Source: Dechloromonas sp. CZR5 (GTDB lineage: Bacteria > Pseudomonadota > Gammaproteobacteria > Burkholderiales > Rhodocyclaceae). Taken from it: 64,000 nucleotides of DNA. Below, piece after piece: positions 1-9,178 of the stretch. The notes beneath the pieces were generated by a model that was not told the origin of the DNA, searched no databases, and saw only the letters and a program-made list of their open reading frames with translations. Position 1 is the stretch's first letter; each line of letters begins with the position of its first letter. The position numbers and the translations under genes are program-made. The DNA lies in contig NZ_VUYQ01000009.1 of NCBI RefSeq assembly GCF_008711155.1, forward strand, positions 55,294 to 119,293, read 5' to 3'.

Positions 1-1
1 C

Positions 2-2833
2 TTACCCGTTACCGACAAAGAGGTCGTGCTTCGGCCTGACTCGTTGATCGTTTCGAAAACCGATCTTAAGGGTCGTATTACCTACATCAACCATGATTTC
101 ATTGAAATCAGCGGTTTCCCCGAGGCCGAGCTGATCGGCGAGCCTCACAATCTGGTTCGCCATCCCGACATGCCGGCCGAGGCATTTGAGGATTTGTGGC
201 GGGACCTCAAGGCGGGGCGCCCATGGACCGGGATGGTCAAGAACCGCTGCAAGAATGGCGACTTCTACTGGGTTATCGCCACGGCAACGCCGACGCAGGA
301 CGCGAACGGCAATATTGACGGCTACATGTCGGTGCGCCGCAAGCCTTCTGCTGAGCAGATCCAGGCGGCTGATCAGGCGTATCGCCTGTTCCGGGAAAAG
401 CGTGCCGGCAACCTGCGTATTCAGCACGGCGCAGTCGTCAAGGGAGGGAAGGGGCTGCTGGCCGGTTTGAGTTTGAAAGTCAGAATGATGGCTGGCTTCG
501 GTGCGATGTTGTTGGCGTTGATCGCGGTTGCCATCCTCGGATTGAGGGGGATGGCCGCCACGGAAGAGAAAGTGGAGGAGCTTTACGCTCGTCGCTTCAT
601 TCCACTTCAGGAGCTTGCTGCAATTGGCAAGCTGATGGCCGACAACAGAGCACAGATGTTGGCGGCGCTACAGCACGATCCAGCCAATCCCTTTAGCAAG
701 CTGCATGATCACGGCATCGATTCCCACTTGTCGGTTATCGACAAGAACATTGAGGCGGTCTCGGAACACTGGGCCAACTATCGCAAATACGTGCTTTTAC
801 CCGAGCATATCAAACGGGCTGATGCTTTCGAAGCAGCGCGGAAGCGGTTCGTTTCCGAGGGCCTAGTGCCGGCGCGTGCGGCATTGGCAGAGGGGCGTTT
901 CAGCGAAGCCAACGATATCCGGCGCCTGAAGGCCGATGCAGCCTATGTCGACGCCTCGAAGGAAATTGAAAACCTGTTCAAATATCTGAATGAAGGGGGC
1001 GGGAGCATGCTGGAAAAAGCCCGCGACAACTTCTCTACGGCGCGTCTCTGGATGATAGTCGCCGGCGTGGCCGCGTTGATCGTTGGCATCCTGATTGCCC
1101 GCGCCCTGATTCTCGCGGTGACCAGGCCGATTGGCGAGGTTGTTGCAACCTTCCAGTCGCTGGCCCATGGCGACTACACCCGCAACGTCGATACCTCCCG
1201 CAATGACGAAATGGGGCAGGTGTTGCAGAGGCTGCAATCCATGCAGATTCAGCAGGGTTTCAACGTGGCGGAGGCCAAGCGTGTATCGGACGAGAACCTG
1301 CGTATCAAGATCGGTCTCGACTGCGTGAGCAGCCCGGTGCGTATTGCCGATTCGGATGGACGGATCATCTATGCCAACAAGGCGCTTCTGAAGGCGGTAG
1401 CCGACATGGAGGATGTCCTGCGTGATTACATTCCGGGGTTCAGTGCCGACAAGCTGGTGGGTAGCGATGTCGGTGTGTTCTACCGCGAGGAGCGCGAGGA
1501 GGCCATCGCCAGGCTGAAGGCGTTGGCCGACACGCGCCGCGCCGAAATGAGCATCGGCAACCGGGTGTATCTGGTGACGACCAATCCCATCATCAATGAC
1601 CGGGGCCAGCGGCTGGGCACGGTCGGTGAATGGCGCGACCGTACCAACGAGCTTGCCGTCGAGAAGGAGGTGGCCGCTATCGTGGGCGCCGCGGCGAACG
1701 GCGATTTCTCGACGCGGATCATCGAGGAAGGCAAGGAGGGATTTTTCCGTAGCCTGGCCCAGGATCTCAATCGTCTGTTGAACACCAGCCAGCAAGGTCT
1801 GGAGGATGTGGCCAGAGTGCTTTCCTCCATGGCGGGCGGTGACCTGTCGCAGACCATCAATGCCGACTATGCGGGAACTTTCGGGCAACTGAAGGACGAT
1901 ACCAATGCAACGGTGCTTCGCCTGCAGGAGATCGTCACTCAGATCAAGGATGCGACCGACGCCATCAACACGGCGGCCAAGGAAATTGCCTCGGGTAACC
2001 AGGACCTGTCGAGCCGGACGGAGGAACAGGCGAGCAGCCTTGAAGAGACGGCCTCGAGCATGGAAGAGCTGACGGGCACGGTGAAGCAGAATGCCGACAA
2101 TGCCCGGCAGGCCAACGAACTGGCTGGCACGGCCCAGCAGGTGGCAGTCAAGGGAGGAGAAGTGGTCAGTCAGGTGGTCGACACCATGAGCGCCATCCAC
2201 CAGTCGAGCAGCAAGATCGCGGACATCATCGGCGTGATCGACGGCATAGCCTTCCAGACCAATATCCTGGCGCTCAACGCGGCGGTCGAAGCGGCCCGTG
2301 CCGGCGAACAAGGTCGTGGTTTTGCGGTGGTAGCGACCGAGGTGCGCAACCTGGCCCAGCGCAGCGCGGCGGCAGCCAAGGAAATCAAGGGCCTGATCTC
2401 CGACTCGGTCGAGAAGGTCGAAACCGGGAACCGGCTGGTCGATCAGGCGGGGCGGACGATGGACGAAGTCGTCACCAGCATCAAGCGGGTGGCGAAGATC
2501 ATGGCCGATATCTCGGATGCCAGCCGCGAGCAAAGTTCGGGCATCGAGCAGGTCAGCCGTGCGGTCAGCCAGATGGATGAAGTGACGCAGCAGAACGCGG
2601 CGCTGGTGGAAGAGGCAGCAGCCGCCGCCGAGAGTCTGGAAGAGCAGGCGCACAGCCTGTCCAAGGCGGTCGCCGTCTTCAAACTGGCGGATGCGGAAGT
2701 CGCTCCCCGACTTGGCGCACCGCGCAGCGCCCAGCGCTCGCCTGCGCCGCAGCTCGAGCGCAGCCAATCTCCGCGCGGGCGGAAAGCGCCGGCCTTGCCG
2801 GCCAGTCTCGACGATGAATGGGAAGAGTTCTGA
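2..2833 (+). CDS. PAS-containing methyl-accepting chemotaxis receptor, 5'-truncated by the window edge
   Basis: Membrane chemoreceptor that signals to CheA. The reading frame is open to base 2 and lacks an ATG, so the start lies outside the window; a GTG at 26 would cut into the conserved N-terminal PAS fold. From base 26 the order is: Aer-like PAS (about 1-115, with [11 protein letters not shown]), first membrane segment (about 150-172), a roughly 165-residue ligand-type region, second membrane segment (about 342-365), HAMP, a second PAS (about 415-550), a further HAMP-like stretch, and the MCP signalling hairpin with [20 protein letters not shown]. The last five residues are EWEEF, matching the xWxxF docking tail for CheR, and cheR starts two bases after the stop. 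Confidence 0.95.
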   Translation, partial: LPVTDKEVVLRPDSLIVSKTDLKGRITYINHDFIEISGFPEAELIGEPHNLVRHPDMPAEAFEDLWRDLKAGRPWTGMVKNRCKNGDFYWVIATATPTQDANGNIDGYMSVRRKPSAEQIQAADQAYRLFREKRAGNLRIQHGAVVKGGKGLLAGLSLKVRMMAGFGAMLLALIAVAILGLRGMAATEEKVEELYARRFIPLQELAAIGKLMADNRAQMLAALQHDPANPFSKLHDHGIDSHLSVIDKNIEAVSEHWANYRKYVLLPEHIKRADAFEAARKRFVSEGLVPARAALAEGRFSEANDIRRLKADAAYVDASKEIENLFKYLNEGGGSMLEKARDNFSTARLWMIVAGVAALIVGILIARALILAVTRPIGEVVATFQSLAHGDYTRNVDTSRNDEMGQVLQRLQSMQIQQGFNVAEAKRVSDENLRIKIGLDCVSSPVRIADSDGRIIYANKALLKAVADMEDVLRDYIPGFSADKLVGSDVGVFYREEREEAIARLKALADTRRAEMSIGNRVYLVTTNPIINDRGQRLGTVGEWRDRTNELAVEKEVAAIVGAAANGDFSTRIIEEGKEGFFRSLAQDLNRLLNTSQQGLEDVARVLSSMAGGDLSQTINADYAGTFGQLKDDTNATVLRLQEIVTQIKDATDAINTAAKEIASGNQDLSSRTEEQASSLEETASSMEELTGTVKQNADNARQANELAGTAQQVAVKGGEVVSQVVDTMSAIHQSSSKIADIIGVIDGIAFQTNILALNAAVEAARAGEQGRGFAVVATEVRNLAQRSAAAAKEIKGLISDSVEKVETGNRLVDQAGRTMDEVVTSIKRVAKIMADISDASREQSSGIEQVSRAVSQMDEVTQQNAALVEEAAAAAESLEEQAHSLSKAVAVFKLADAEVAPRLGAPRSAQRSPAPQLERSQSPRGRKAPALPASLDDEWEEF

Positions 2834-2835
2834 TC

Positions 2836-3729
2836 ATGGCTGACTTGCACAAACCGGGGTTACCGTTGAGAAGCGCCGTTACGGCCACGTTGCCGCAGCG
2901 GGAGAGTGCCGCGCGGGAATTCTCCTTTTCGACGGCTGATTTCGAGCGGGTTCGCAAATTGATCTATCAGCATGCCGGCATTTCACTGTCGCCGGTCAAA
3001 CAGGATATGGTGTATTCGCGGTTGGCCCGCCGTTTGCGGGCAACCGGCAAGCAAACCTTCGCGGATTATCTCGATGCATTGGAAAAGAATGGTGGCGACG
3101 AATGGGAACGCTTCGTCAATTCGCTGACCACCAATCTGACCTCGTTCTTTCGCGAGCCGCACCATTTCCCCATCTTTGCGGAACATCTTCGCAAACTGGG
3201 CAACCATCGTCCGATTCGCGTGTGGTGCTCCGCGGCATCGACGGGGGAGGAGCCCTATTCGATTGCGATTACGGTAGCAGAAACGTTTGGCGGCAATTGT
3301 TCGAATGTTTCGATCGTGGCGTCGGATCTCGATACCAACGTGCTGGCTACGGCACAAAAAGGGGTCTATCCGATCGAGCGGGTTGAAAAACTATCCCCGG
3401 AACGCTTGCGCAAGTTTTTCCTGCGCGGAACGGGCGCTCAGGAGGGTTATGTCTCGGTGCGACCGGAGCTGAAAAACATGATTCAGTTCCAGCGCCTCAA
3501 TCTCCTGGACCAAAGCTACGCAGTCAAAGGACCGCTTGACGTCATATTCTGCCGAAACGTCATGATCTATTTCGACAAGCCGACGCAGTACAAGATACTT
3601 GCTCGCTTTGCCCCCATGATGCAGCCGGATGGATTGATGTTTGCCGGACATTCGGAGAGTTTTCTGCATGCTGCGGACCTCTTCAAATCCCAGGGCAAGA
3701 CGGTTTATACCCTGGCGCGGGCACGTTAG
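2836..3729 (+). CDS. cheR: Chemoreceptor glutamate methyltransferase CheR
   Basis: S-adenosylmethionine-dependent methylation of receptor glutamates during adaptation. The 297-residue protein has the CheR N-terminal helical domain, the TTNLTSFFREPHHF segment, a SAM-binding region (VWCSAASTGEEPYSIA) and the C-terminal CRNVMIYFDKPTQ and FAGHSES motifs. ATG at 2836 is preferred over an in-frame ATG at 2818 that lies inside the receptor gene. It follows a receptor with a CheR-docking tail and precedes cheD and cheB, so the whole adaptation set is together. Confidence 0.96.
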   Translation: MADLHKPGLPLRSAVTATLPQRESAAREFSFSTADFERVRKLIYQHAGISLSPVKQDMVYSRLARRLRATGKQTFADYLDALEKNGGDEWERFVNSLTTNLTSFFREPHHFPIFAEHLRKLGNHRPIRVWCSAASTGEEPYSIAITVAETFGGNCSNVSIVASDLDTNVLATAQKGVYPIERVEKLSPERLRKFFLRGTGAQEGYVSVRPELKNMIQFQRLNLLDQSYAVKGPLDVIFCRNVMIYFDKPTQYKILARFAPMMQPDGLMFAGHSESFLHAADLFKSQGKTVYTLARAR

Positions 3730-3740
3730 GAAAAGCGCCG

Positions 3741-4346
3741 GTGCAACACGCCTACGACGAAAACCTCGCCGCAAATCGCTATTTCGACCGCAAGTTCGGG
3801 CTGGAGGCTGCCAAGATATTGCCCGGCGAGTATTTCGTCGCCAATGACGATGCCTTGCTCGTGACGGTGCTTGGGTCCTGTGTCGCAGCCTGTATTCGTG
3901 ACTGCGACTCCGGTATCGGCGGCATGAATCATTTCATGTTGCCGGATGACGGCGGGAGAGATACCGTTGGCACCTCGGCCCGTTATGGGACATATGCCAT
4001 GGAAGTCCTGATCAACCACCTGCTCAAGCTGGGGGCGCGGAGAAACCGTCTGGAGGCGAAAGTGTTCGGGGGCGGTGCGGTCATGGCCAGCTTGTCGAGC
4101 AGCAACGTTGGCGCGCGCAACGCCGAATTTGTTCTCAACTTCCTGAAGACCGAAAAGATTCCCGTCGTTGCCAAGGACCTGCTGGATTCGTATCCGCGGA
4201 AAGTCTACTATTTCCCCCAGAGCGGCAAGGTTCTGGTCAAAAAGCTGCACCGCGTGCATAACGATACCTTGTTCAGCCGCGAAAACGATTACAAGGTCAG
4301 ATTGTCCGGTTCGCGCCTCGAGGGCGAGGTTGAACTGTTCATTTAA
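3741..4346 (+). CDS. cheD: Chemoreceptor glutamine deamidase CheD
   Basis: Deamidates receptor glutamines to glutamates. The 201-residue protein carries the CheD core LGSCVAACIRD with the predicted nucleophile Cys47 and GGMNHFMLP with His64, plus KVFGGGAVM. The start is a GTG, 11 bases after the cheR stop; no better ATG precedes the conserved N-terminus. It lies between cheR and cheB, as in other cheRDB modules. Confidence 0.94.
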   Translation: MQHAYDENLAANRYFDRKFGLEAAKILPGEYFVANDDALLVTVLGSCVAACIRDCDSGIGGMNHFMLPDDGGRDTVGTSARYGTYAMEVLINHLLKLGARRNRLEAKVFGGGAVMASLSSSNVGARNAEFVLNFLKTEKIPVVAKDLLDSYPRKVYYFPQSGKVLVKKLHRVHNDTLFSRENDYKVRLSGSRLEGEVELFI

Positions 4347-4387
4347 GGCCGATTTTTCCGACAAATCCTTCCCTTGACGTGATCTAG

Positions 4388-5443
4388 ATGCTGCACAAAA
4401 CAAGAGTTCTGGTTGTTGATGATTCTGCGTTGATGCGTGGCCTGTTGAGCCAAATGATCAATTCGGCGCCGGATATCGAGGTTGTCGGCTCCGCACCGGA
4501 TGCATCAACCGCAAGGGAAATGATCAAGACCCTGAATCCGGACGTATTGACCCTGGATGTCCAGATGCCGAAGATGGATGGCTTGGAGTTTCTTGATCGC
4601 CTGATGCGCCTCAGGCCGATGCCGGTGGTCATGGTTTCCTCATTTACCGAGGCCGGCTCGGATACCACATTGAAGGCGCTGGAACTGGGCGCCATTGATT
4701 TCATCGGAAAGCCCCGCTCTGATGGTGGGCGAAGCATGGAGGCCTATGCCGACGAGTTGGTCGAGAAAATTCGCGCCGCCAAGGGCGCGCGCTTGCGTCG
4801 CCCTGTCGCTATGCCGCTGACCGCACCGACGGTGAAGCCCGCAGGTTCCGCCAAGGGGGCGGCCAACGGGAGCAACGGGAAGATCATTTTTCTTGGCGCT
4901 TCCACGGGAGGGACCGAGGCCATCAAGGATTTTTTGATGGGCGTCCCGGCGGATTGCCCGCCGATCCTGATTGTCCAGCATATGCCGGAATCGTTCACGG
5001 CATCGTTTGCGCGCCGTCTCGATGGATTATGTGCGCCCCAGGTCATCGAGTCGCAGGGAAACGAGAAGGTAGAGTCCGGCACTGTCTATATAGCGCCGGG
5101 CCACTCGCATATGACGATCAAGCGGGTAGCGACCGGTTATGCCACCGAGTTGGCTGCCTCTCCGCCGGTCAATCGGCATCGACCTTCCGTTGACGTGCTT
5201 TTTGACTCGGCAGCCACGCTGGTTGGCAAAAAGGCTGTTGGAGTCATCTTGACCGGTATGGGGAAGGATGGCGCCCAAGGGCTTTTGCGCATGCGTCAGG
5301 CCGGTGCGAGAACCTTCGGACAGGATGAAGGTAGCTGCGTCGTATATGGCATGCCCAGGGAAGCATTCCTGATCGGCGGTGTCGAGGAGCAGTATTCGCT
5401 TGAGGAAATTTCCCGAAAGGTTTTGGCTGCTGCTGCGCTGTAA
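4388..5443 (+). CDS. cheB: Chemoreceptor methylesterase/deamidase CheB
   Basis: Response-regulator esterase that removes receptor methyl groups when phosphorylated by CheA. The 351 residues hold a receiver domain (acidic pair Asp11-Asp12, phospho-acceptor Asp57 in [11 protein letters not shown], Lys108 in GKPR), a linker of about 45 residues and a catalytic domain with Ser172 (GASTGGT), His198 (IVQHMP) and Asp294 (GMGKDGAQG). It is a normal length, with no missing key residue. Confidence 0.97.
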   Translation: MLHKTRVLVVDDSALMRGLLSQMINSAPDIEVVGSAPDASTAREMIKTLNPDVLTLDVQMPKMDGLEFLDRLMRLRPMPVVMVSSFTEAGSDTTLKALELGAIDFIGKPRSDGGRSMEAYADELVEKIRAAKGARLRRPVAMPLTAPTVKPAGSAKGAANGSNGKIIFLGASTGGTEAIKDFLMGVPADCPPILIVQHMPESFTASFARRLDGLCAPQVIESQGNEKVESGTVYIAPGHSHMTIKRVATGYATELAASPPVNRHRPSVDVLFDSAATLVGKKAVGVILTGMGKDGAQGLLRMRQAGARTFGQDEGSCVVYGMPREAFLIGGVEEQYSLEEISRKVLAAAAL

Positions 5444-5519
5444 AGCGCGTTTGGGCTTGTTCCCCGTCTGTAAAGTATTAAACTAATGTGAAATTTGGTT
5501 ATTTTGAATAGGAATACCG

Positions 5520-5825
5520 ATGCAAGCGAGCATTCTCAAAGACGCCGGCAAGGCGACGATCAAACTGGTCGGCCGTTTTGACTTCAATACCCATCGCGAA
5601 TTTCGCAGCGCCTATGAACCCTTGGTTGGCGATGCCTCCGTCCGTTCTGTCGTCGTTGATTTTTCTGGCGTAGATTATCTGGACAGCTCGGCTTTGGGTA
5701 TGTTGTTGATGTTGCGGGATAAGTTGGGTGGCGCCAATAAGGAGGTCAGTTTGCTTGGTGTACGTGGTAACGTAAAACAGGTGCTGGATATTGCAAATTT
5801 TGGTAAATTATTCCAAATTTCTTAA
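5520..5825 (+). CDS. STAS-domain protein, anti-sigma-factor-antagonist type
   Basis: Single STAS domain of 101 residues with the SpoIIAA/RsbV hallmark around the phosphorylatable serine (VDYLDSSALGMLLML). Family members bind partner-switch kinases or phosphatases. No such partner is visible in the window, so the role here is inferred only from context: it sits between cheB and the first cheV. A 76-base gap precedes it, so it may have its own promoter, but no convincing -35/-10 pair was found there. Confidence 0.85.
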   Translation: MQASILKDAGKATIKLVGRFDFNTHREFRSAYEPLVGDASVRSVVVDFSGVDYLDSSALGMLLMLRDKLGGANKEVSLLGVRGNVKQVLDIANFGKLFQIS

Positions 5826-5855
5826 AAAAGTGATAACGTAGGTCGCTAGGGAATG

Positions 5856-5928
5856 GCAGGGTGGATGCCCTGCATAGGGCTGAGTGAACAGCCTCTGTTG
5901 CGACGGTGCTCGGCAGGCAGGTGGCCTG
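5856..5928 (+). promoter_or_regulatory. Three consecutive hairpins in the leader of the first cheV
   Basis: The 139-base gap between the STAS stop and the CheV start holds three short inverted repeats in a row. They are GCAGGG/CCCTGC with loop TGGATG (5856-5873), GGCTG/CAGCC with a 6-base loop (5878-5893), and CAGGC/GCCTG with a 5-base loop (5914-5928). The first loop carries GGA, as CsrA/RsmA sites do. It does not match the c-di-GMP riboswitch consensus I remember. Function is unknown; the foldback itself is directly visible. Confidence 0.4.
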
Positions 5929-5964
5929 ATCGGATGGTAGCAGGTGACGTGCGAGAGGAATGCG

Positions 5965-6933
5965 ATGTCGGAACTATTAAAGAATATTGATGCACGGACC
6001 AAGTTGGCTGGAACCAACAAATTGGAGATTTTGCTGTTTTTCCTCGGGGTCGATCAGCGTACCGGTCGCCGCGAAACCTACGGCATCAATGTCTTCAAGG
6101 TTCGCGAAGTGATGCGTACACCGGCTATCACCGCCGCTCCCGATATGCCATCCTCAGTTGAAGGGATGGTCAGCTTGCGTGGTGCGCTGGTGCCGGTAAT
6201 CGATCTGGCGAAATACTCGGGCATTACGCCGGGGACGCCGCGCGAAATCATGATCGTGACGGAATACAACGGGCATACCCAAGGCTTTTTGGTCGAAGGG
6301 GTGGATACCATTCTGCGCCTTGACTGGAGCAAAATGCGGGTGCCTCCGGAGATGCTCACCGCCCAGACGGGTGGTCTGGTTACCGCAGTGACCGAGTTGG
6401 CAGACAACCGGCTGGTGATGATGATGGATGTCGAGAAAGTCTTGTCGGAAACCACCAGCATCGACCAGGAAATCATGTTCCGGGATGTCATCACCATCGA
6501 TCGGCCCGAGTGCACGGTGTTCTACTGTGACGATTCCAGCGTCGCGCGCAAGCAGATCGAGCGCACCCTGGCGGCCATGGGCGTCAAGGGCGTGGCCGCG
6601 GTCAACGGCCGCCAGATGTGGGAAGAGATGGAAAAGGTCGCGACTTATGCGCTGTCGGTCGGCAAGTCGCCATCGTCGATCATCAGCCTGGTTCTGACCG
6701 ATATCGAAATGCCGGAAATGGACGGCTACATTCTCACCAAGAAAATCAAGTCGGATCCGCGCTTCAGTGGCATCTCGGTCATCATGCATTCGTCACTCTC
6801 CGGGATGTCGAATCAGAAGCTGGGCTTGTCGGTTGGCGTAGACGAATATGTGCCGAAATTCGAGCCACTACGTTTGTCGGAAACCCTGGCGCGTCGCCTT
6901 GGGGTTGAAACGACATCTGTTGCTGTGGATTGA
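5965..6933 (+). CDS. cheV: CheV-type coupling protein (CheW plus receiver), first copy
   Basis: Scaffold that can link receptors to CheA and be tuned by phosphorylation. The 322 residues comprise a CheW-like domain (about 25-175, YGINVFKVREVMRTP) and a receiver domain (about 190-310) with acceptor aspartate in LTDIEMPEMDG. The start is ATG 5965, with GAGAGGA six bases upstream; an in-frame GTG at 5944 has no comparable ribosome site. It is followed by a second CheV of the same build with a 17-base gap. Confidence 0.93.
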   Translation: MSELLKNIDARTKLAGTNKLEILLFFLGVDQRTGRRETYGINVFKVREVMRTPAITAAPDMPSSVEGMVSLRGALVPVIDLAKYSGITPGTPREIMIVTEYNGHTQGFLVEGVDTILRLDWSKMRVPPEMLTAQTGGLVTAVTELADNRLVMMMDVEKVLSETTSIDQEIMFRDVITIDRPECTVFYCDDSSVARKQIERTLAAMGVKGVAAVNGRQMWEEMEKVATYALSVGKSPSSIISLVLTDIEMPEMDGYILTKKIKSDPRFSGISVIMHSSLSGMSNQKLGLSVGVDEYVPKFEPLRLSETLARRLGVETTSVAVD

Positions 6934-6950
6934 GTGAGCGGGAGAAGAAG

Positions 6951-7886
6951 ATGAATCTCGTTGAAAGCAAGAACCTGCTGGATAGTGTCGATGCCAGGAC
7001 GCGGCTGGCTGGCTCGAACAAAATGGAAATCCTGTTGTTTTCGCTGGGTACTCGCGAGATTTTCGGGATCAATGTTTTCAAGGTACGCGAAGTAGGGCGG
7101 ACTCCTCACATCACCAAGACCCCCAACATGCCGCGCGGTGTCGAAGGTCTTATCTCGTTGCGAGGCAACGTGATTCCCGTGCTCTCCCTGGCCCCTTTCC
7201 TGCAGCTGGATACGCAGCCGGGTCGTGGAAAAACCATGATGGTGGCCGAGTATTCGAAGCGCACCCTGGGTTTCCTGGTGCACGATGTGGATCGCATCAT
7301 CCGTGTCGATTGGGAGCGGGTAAAAGCGCCGGAGAGTGTGCTTTCCGCCAACCAGGGGCTGATCACTGCCGTCATCGAGCTGGAGGGCGGCGGTCTGGTG
7401 TCGATTCTCGATGTCGAACAGATTCTTGCCAACGCGTTTGGCGAAGCAATGATTATTGATATCCCGCCGGCACGTGTCGATCCGGATACCAGCGTGTTTT
7501 TCGTGGACGACTCGGTTGTGGCTCGCCGGAAGATTTCCGAGGTACTGGACAAGCTTGGGGTTCGTCACAAGCATGCCACCAACGGCATGGAGGCATGGAC
7601 CCGCCTGCAGGGGCTGGCTGCGCACGCCTCCCAGATGGGGCGTAACATTCGCGACGATGTCCGGTTGATTCTTGTCGATGCCGAGATGCCGGAGATGGAT
7701 GGCTATGTGCTGACCAAGAACATCAAGTCCGACCCGCGCTTCGATGGCGTGCCGGTCGTCATGCATTCTTCGCTCTCGTCTGAAGCGAATCGTGCAATGG
7801 GCAAGTCGGTAGGTGTGGATGCATACGTGGCCAAGTTCGATGCCGAAGCTTTGGCCGATACCTTGCGCCCGCTGATTGAACGATAA
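6951..7886 (+). CDS. cheV: CheV-type coupling protein (CheW plus receiver), second copy
   Basis: The 311-residue paralogue of the preceding gene has the same CheW-like domain (FGINVFKVREVGRTP) and receiver domain (VDDSVVARRKI, acceptor Asp in LVDAEMPEMDG). It starts at ATG 6951, preceded by GGAGAAG. The two copies are clearly duplicates that have diverged, mainly in the receiver N-terminus and in the CheW loops. With no cheW in this operon, the pair may supply the coupling function. Confidence 0.93.
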   Translation: MNLVESKNLLDSVDARTRLAGSNKMEILLFSLGTREIFGINVFKVREVGRTPHITKTPNMPRGVEGLISLRGNVIPVLSLAPFLQLDTQPGRGKTMMVAEYSKRTLGFLVHDVDRIIRVDWERVKAPESVLSANQGLITAVIELEGGGLVSILDVEQILANAFGEAMIIDIPPARVDPDTSVFFVDDSVVARRKISEVLDKLGVRHKHATNGMEAWTRLQGLAAHASQMGRNIRDDVRLILVDAEMPEMDGYVLTKNIKSDPRFDGVPVVMHSSLSSEANRAMGKSVGVDAYVAKFDAEALADTLRPLIER

Positions 7887-7910
7887 CAAACAGAGTTACC
7901 GGAGTAGTTG

Positions 7911-8303
7911 ATGGCTGATCCCAAAATGAGATTTCTGGTAGTGGATGACTTTTCCACGATGCGTCGTATTGTCCGCAACCTCCTCAAGGAGTTGGGCTAC
8001 ACCAACGTGGACGAGGCTGAGGACGGGGCGATTGCCCTGCAAAAGCTGCAGGGCGGTGGTTTCGAGTTCGTCGTGACGGACTGGAACATGCCCAACATGG
8101 ATGGGCTCACCTTGTTGCAAACCATCCGCGCGACCCCGAATCTCAAGCACCTGCCGGTGCTGATGATTACGGCGGAAGCCAAGAAGGAGAACATCATCGC
8201 CGCGGCCCAGGCCGGTGCGAGTGGCTATATCGTCAAGCCATTCACGGCGGGTACGCTTTCCGAAAAACTGAACAAGATATTCGAAAAAATGGGTCAGGCC
8301 TAA
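7911..8303 (+). CDS. cheY: Chemotaxis response regulator CheY
   Basis: Single receiver domain of 130 residues that carries the signal from CheA to the FliM switch. The acidic pair is Asp12-Asp13, the phospho-acceptor is Asp57 in [10 protein letters not shown], the conserved Thr is in MITAEA, and Lys is in [11 protein letters not shown] 7911 follows GGAG by a normal distance. It is directly followed by cheZ. Confidence 0.97.
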   Translation: MADPKMRFLVVDDFSTMRRIVRNLLKELGYTNVDEAEDGAIALQKLQGGGFEFVVTDWNMPNMDGLTLLQTIRATPNLKHLPVLMITAEAKKENIIAAAQAGASGYIVKPFTAGTLSEKLNKIFEKMGQA

Positions 8304-8312
8304 GGGGATATC

Positions 8313-9167
8313 ATGGCTGCCAATAACGATTCCGCCGATCTAGAGGCCCTGTTCGACTCCATCGCCGCCGATTTTCCGCCGCTTGCGGCTGCGGCGCCCG
8401 CGCCCGTAGCGTCGGCGCCTAAAGCGTCGGCCGATAGCGATTCTGACGATCTGCAGGCACTATTCGACAGCGTCGCCGCCGAGACCAAGGCGACTGCTGT
8501 TGTTTCCGAATTGGCTGCTACGTCGCCTTCGTCGGATGCGGGCCCTGAAGACTGGCCGCAGCAGGAAGCCGTATTCAATCGTCTCGGCCACATGGCGCGA
8601 TCGCTGCACGACACGCTGCGTGAACTGGGCTATGACAAGTTGCTGGCGCAGACGGTGACCGCGTTGCCGGATGCGAAGGACCGCTTGGCGTACGTGGCGA
8701 ATCTGACCGAGCAGGCCGCCTGCCGCGTCCTCAATGCCACGGATATTGCCGGTCCCTTGGTTGATGAAATCGAAAGCGGCGCTTCGGAACTGGGCTCTCG
8801 CTGGGACAAGGCCTTTGCCAATCAGCTCGGTGTTGCCGAGTTCAAGCAGCTGGCCGAGGAAACCCGCGCTTACCTGAAGGATCAGTTACCAACGAAGACG
8901 CGCGCAACCCACGCCCAGCTGACCGAAATCATGATGGCGCAGGATTTCCAGGATTTGACCGGGCAGGTTATCAAGAAGGTCGTGCTTCTGGCGCAGGAAC
9001 TTGAGGCGGGGCTGATGGGGGCGCTGATTGATGTCTTGCCGGCCACCCGGCGGACTGAAGAGGTGGCTAGCCTGATGAACGGGCCGGTCGTCAATGCCGA
9101 GGGGCGCAGCGATGTCGTGGTCAACCAGGAGCAGGTCGATGACTTGCTCGACAGCCTCGGATTCTGA
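8313..9167 (+). CDS. cheZ: CheY-P phosphatase CheZ
   Basis: Dephosphorylates CheY-P to end the signal. The 284-residue protein has an Ala-rich N-terminal stretch of about 75 residues with two DxxDLxALFDS-like repeats, a long helical hairpin, the catalytic DxxxQ in QDFQDLTGQVI, and a C-terminal CheY-binding peptide (VDDLLDSLGF). It is longer than E. coli CheZ because of the N-terminal repeats. AAGGGGA precedes ATG 8313. Confidence 0.94.
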   Translation: MAANNDSADLEALFDSIAADFPPLAAAAPAPVASAPKASADSDSDDLQALFDSVAAETKATAVVSELAATSPSSDAGPEDWPQQEAVFNRLGHMARSLHDTLRELGYDKLLAQTVTALPDAKDRLAYVANLTEQAACRVLNATDIAGPLVDEIESGASELGSRWDKAFANQLGVAEFKQLAEETRAYLKDQLPTKTRATHAQLTEIMMAQDFQDLTGQVIKKVVLLAQELEAGLMGALIDVLPATRRTEEVASLMNGPVVNAEGRSDVVVNQEQVDDLLDSLGF

Positions 9168-9178
9168 GGAGGGGCACT

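Noticed and set aside
863..2767. 634-codon open frame on the minus strand
   Set aside because: It is fully antisense to the receptor gene and is explained by GC-rich codon use; no recognisable protein motif.
5470..5500. Sigma28-like TAAAG box before the STAS gene
   Set aside because: TAAAGTAT occurs but nothing like GYCGTTAA follows after 11 bases.
5826..5964. c-di-GMP riboswitch in the cheV leader
   Set aside because: The conserved GNRA and tetraloop-receptor patterns of that class, as far as I recall them, are not present.
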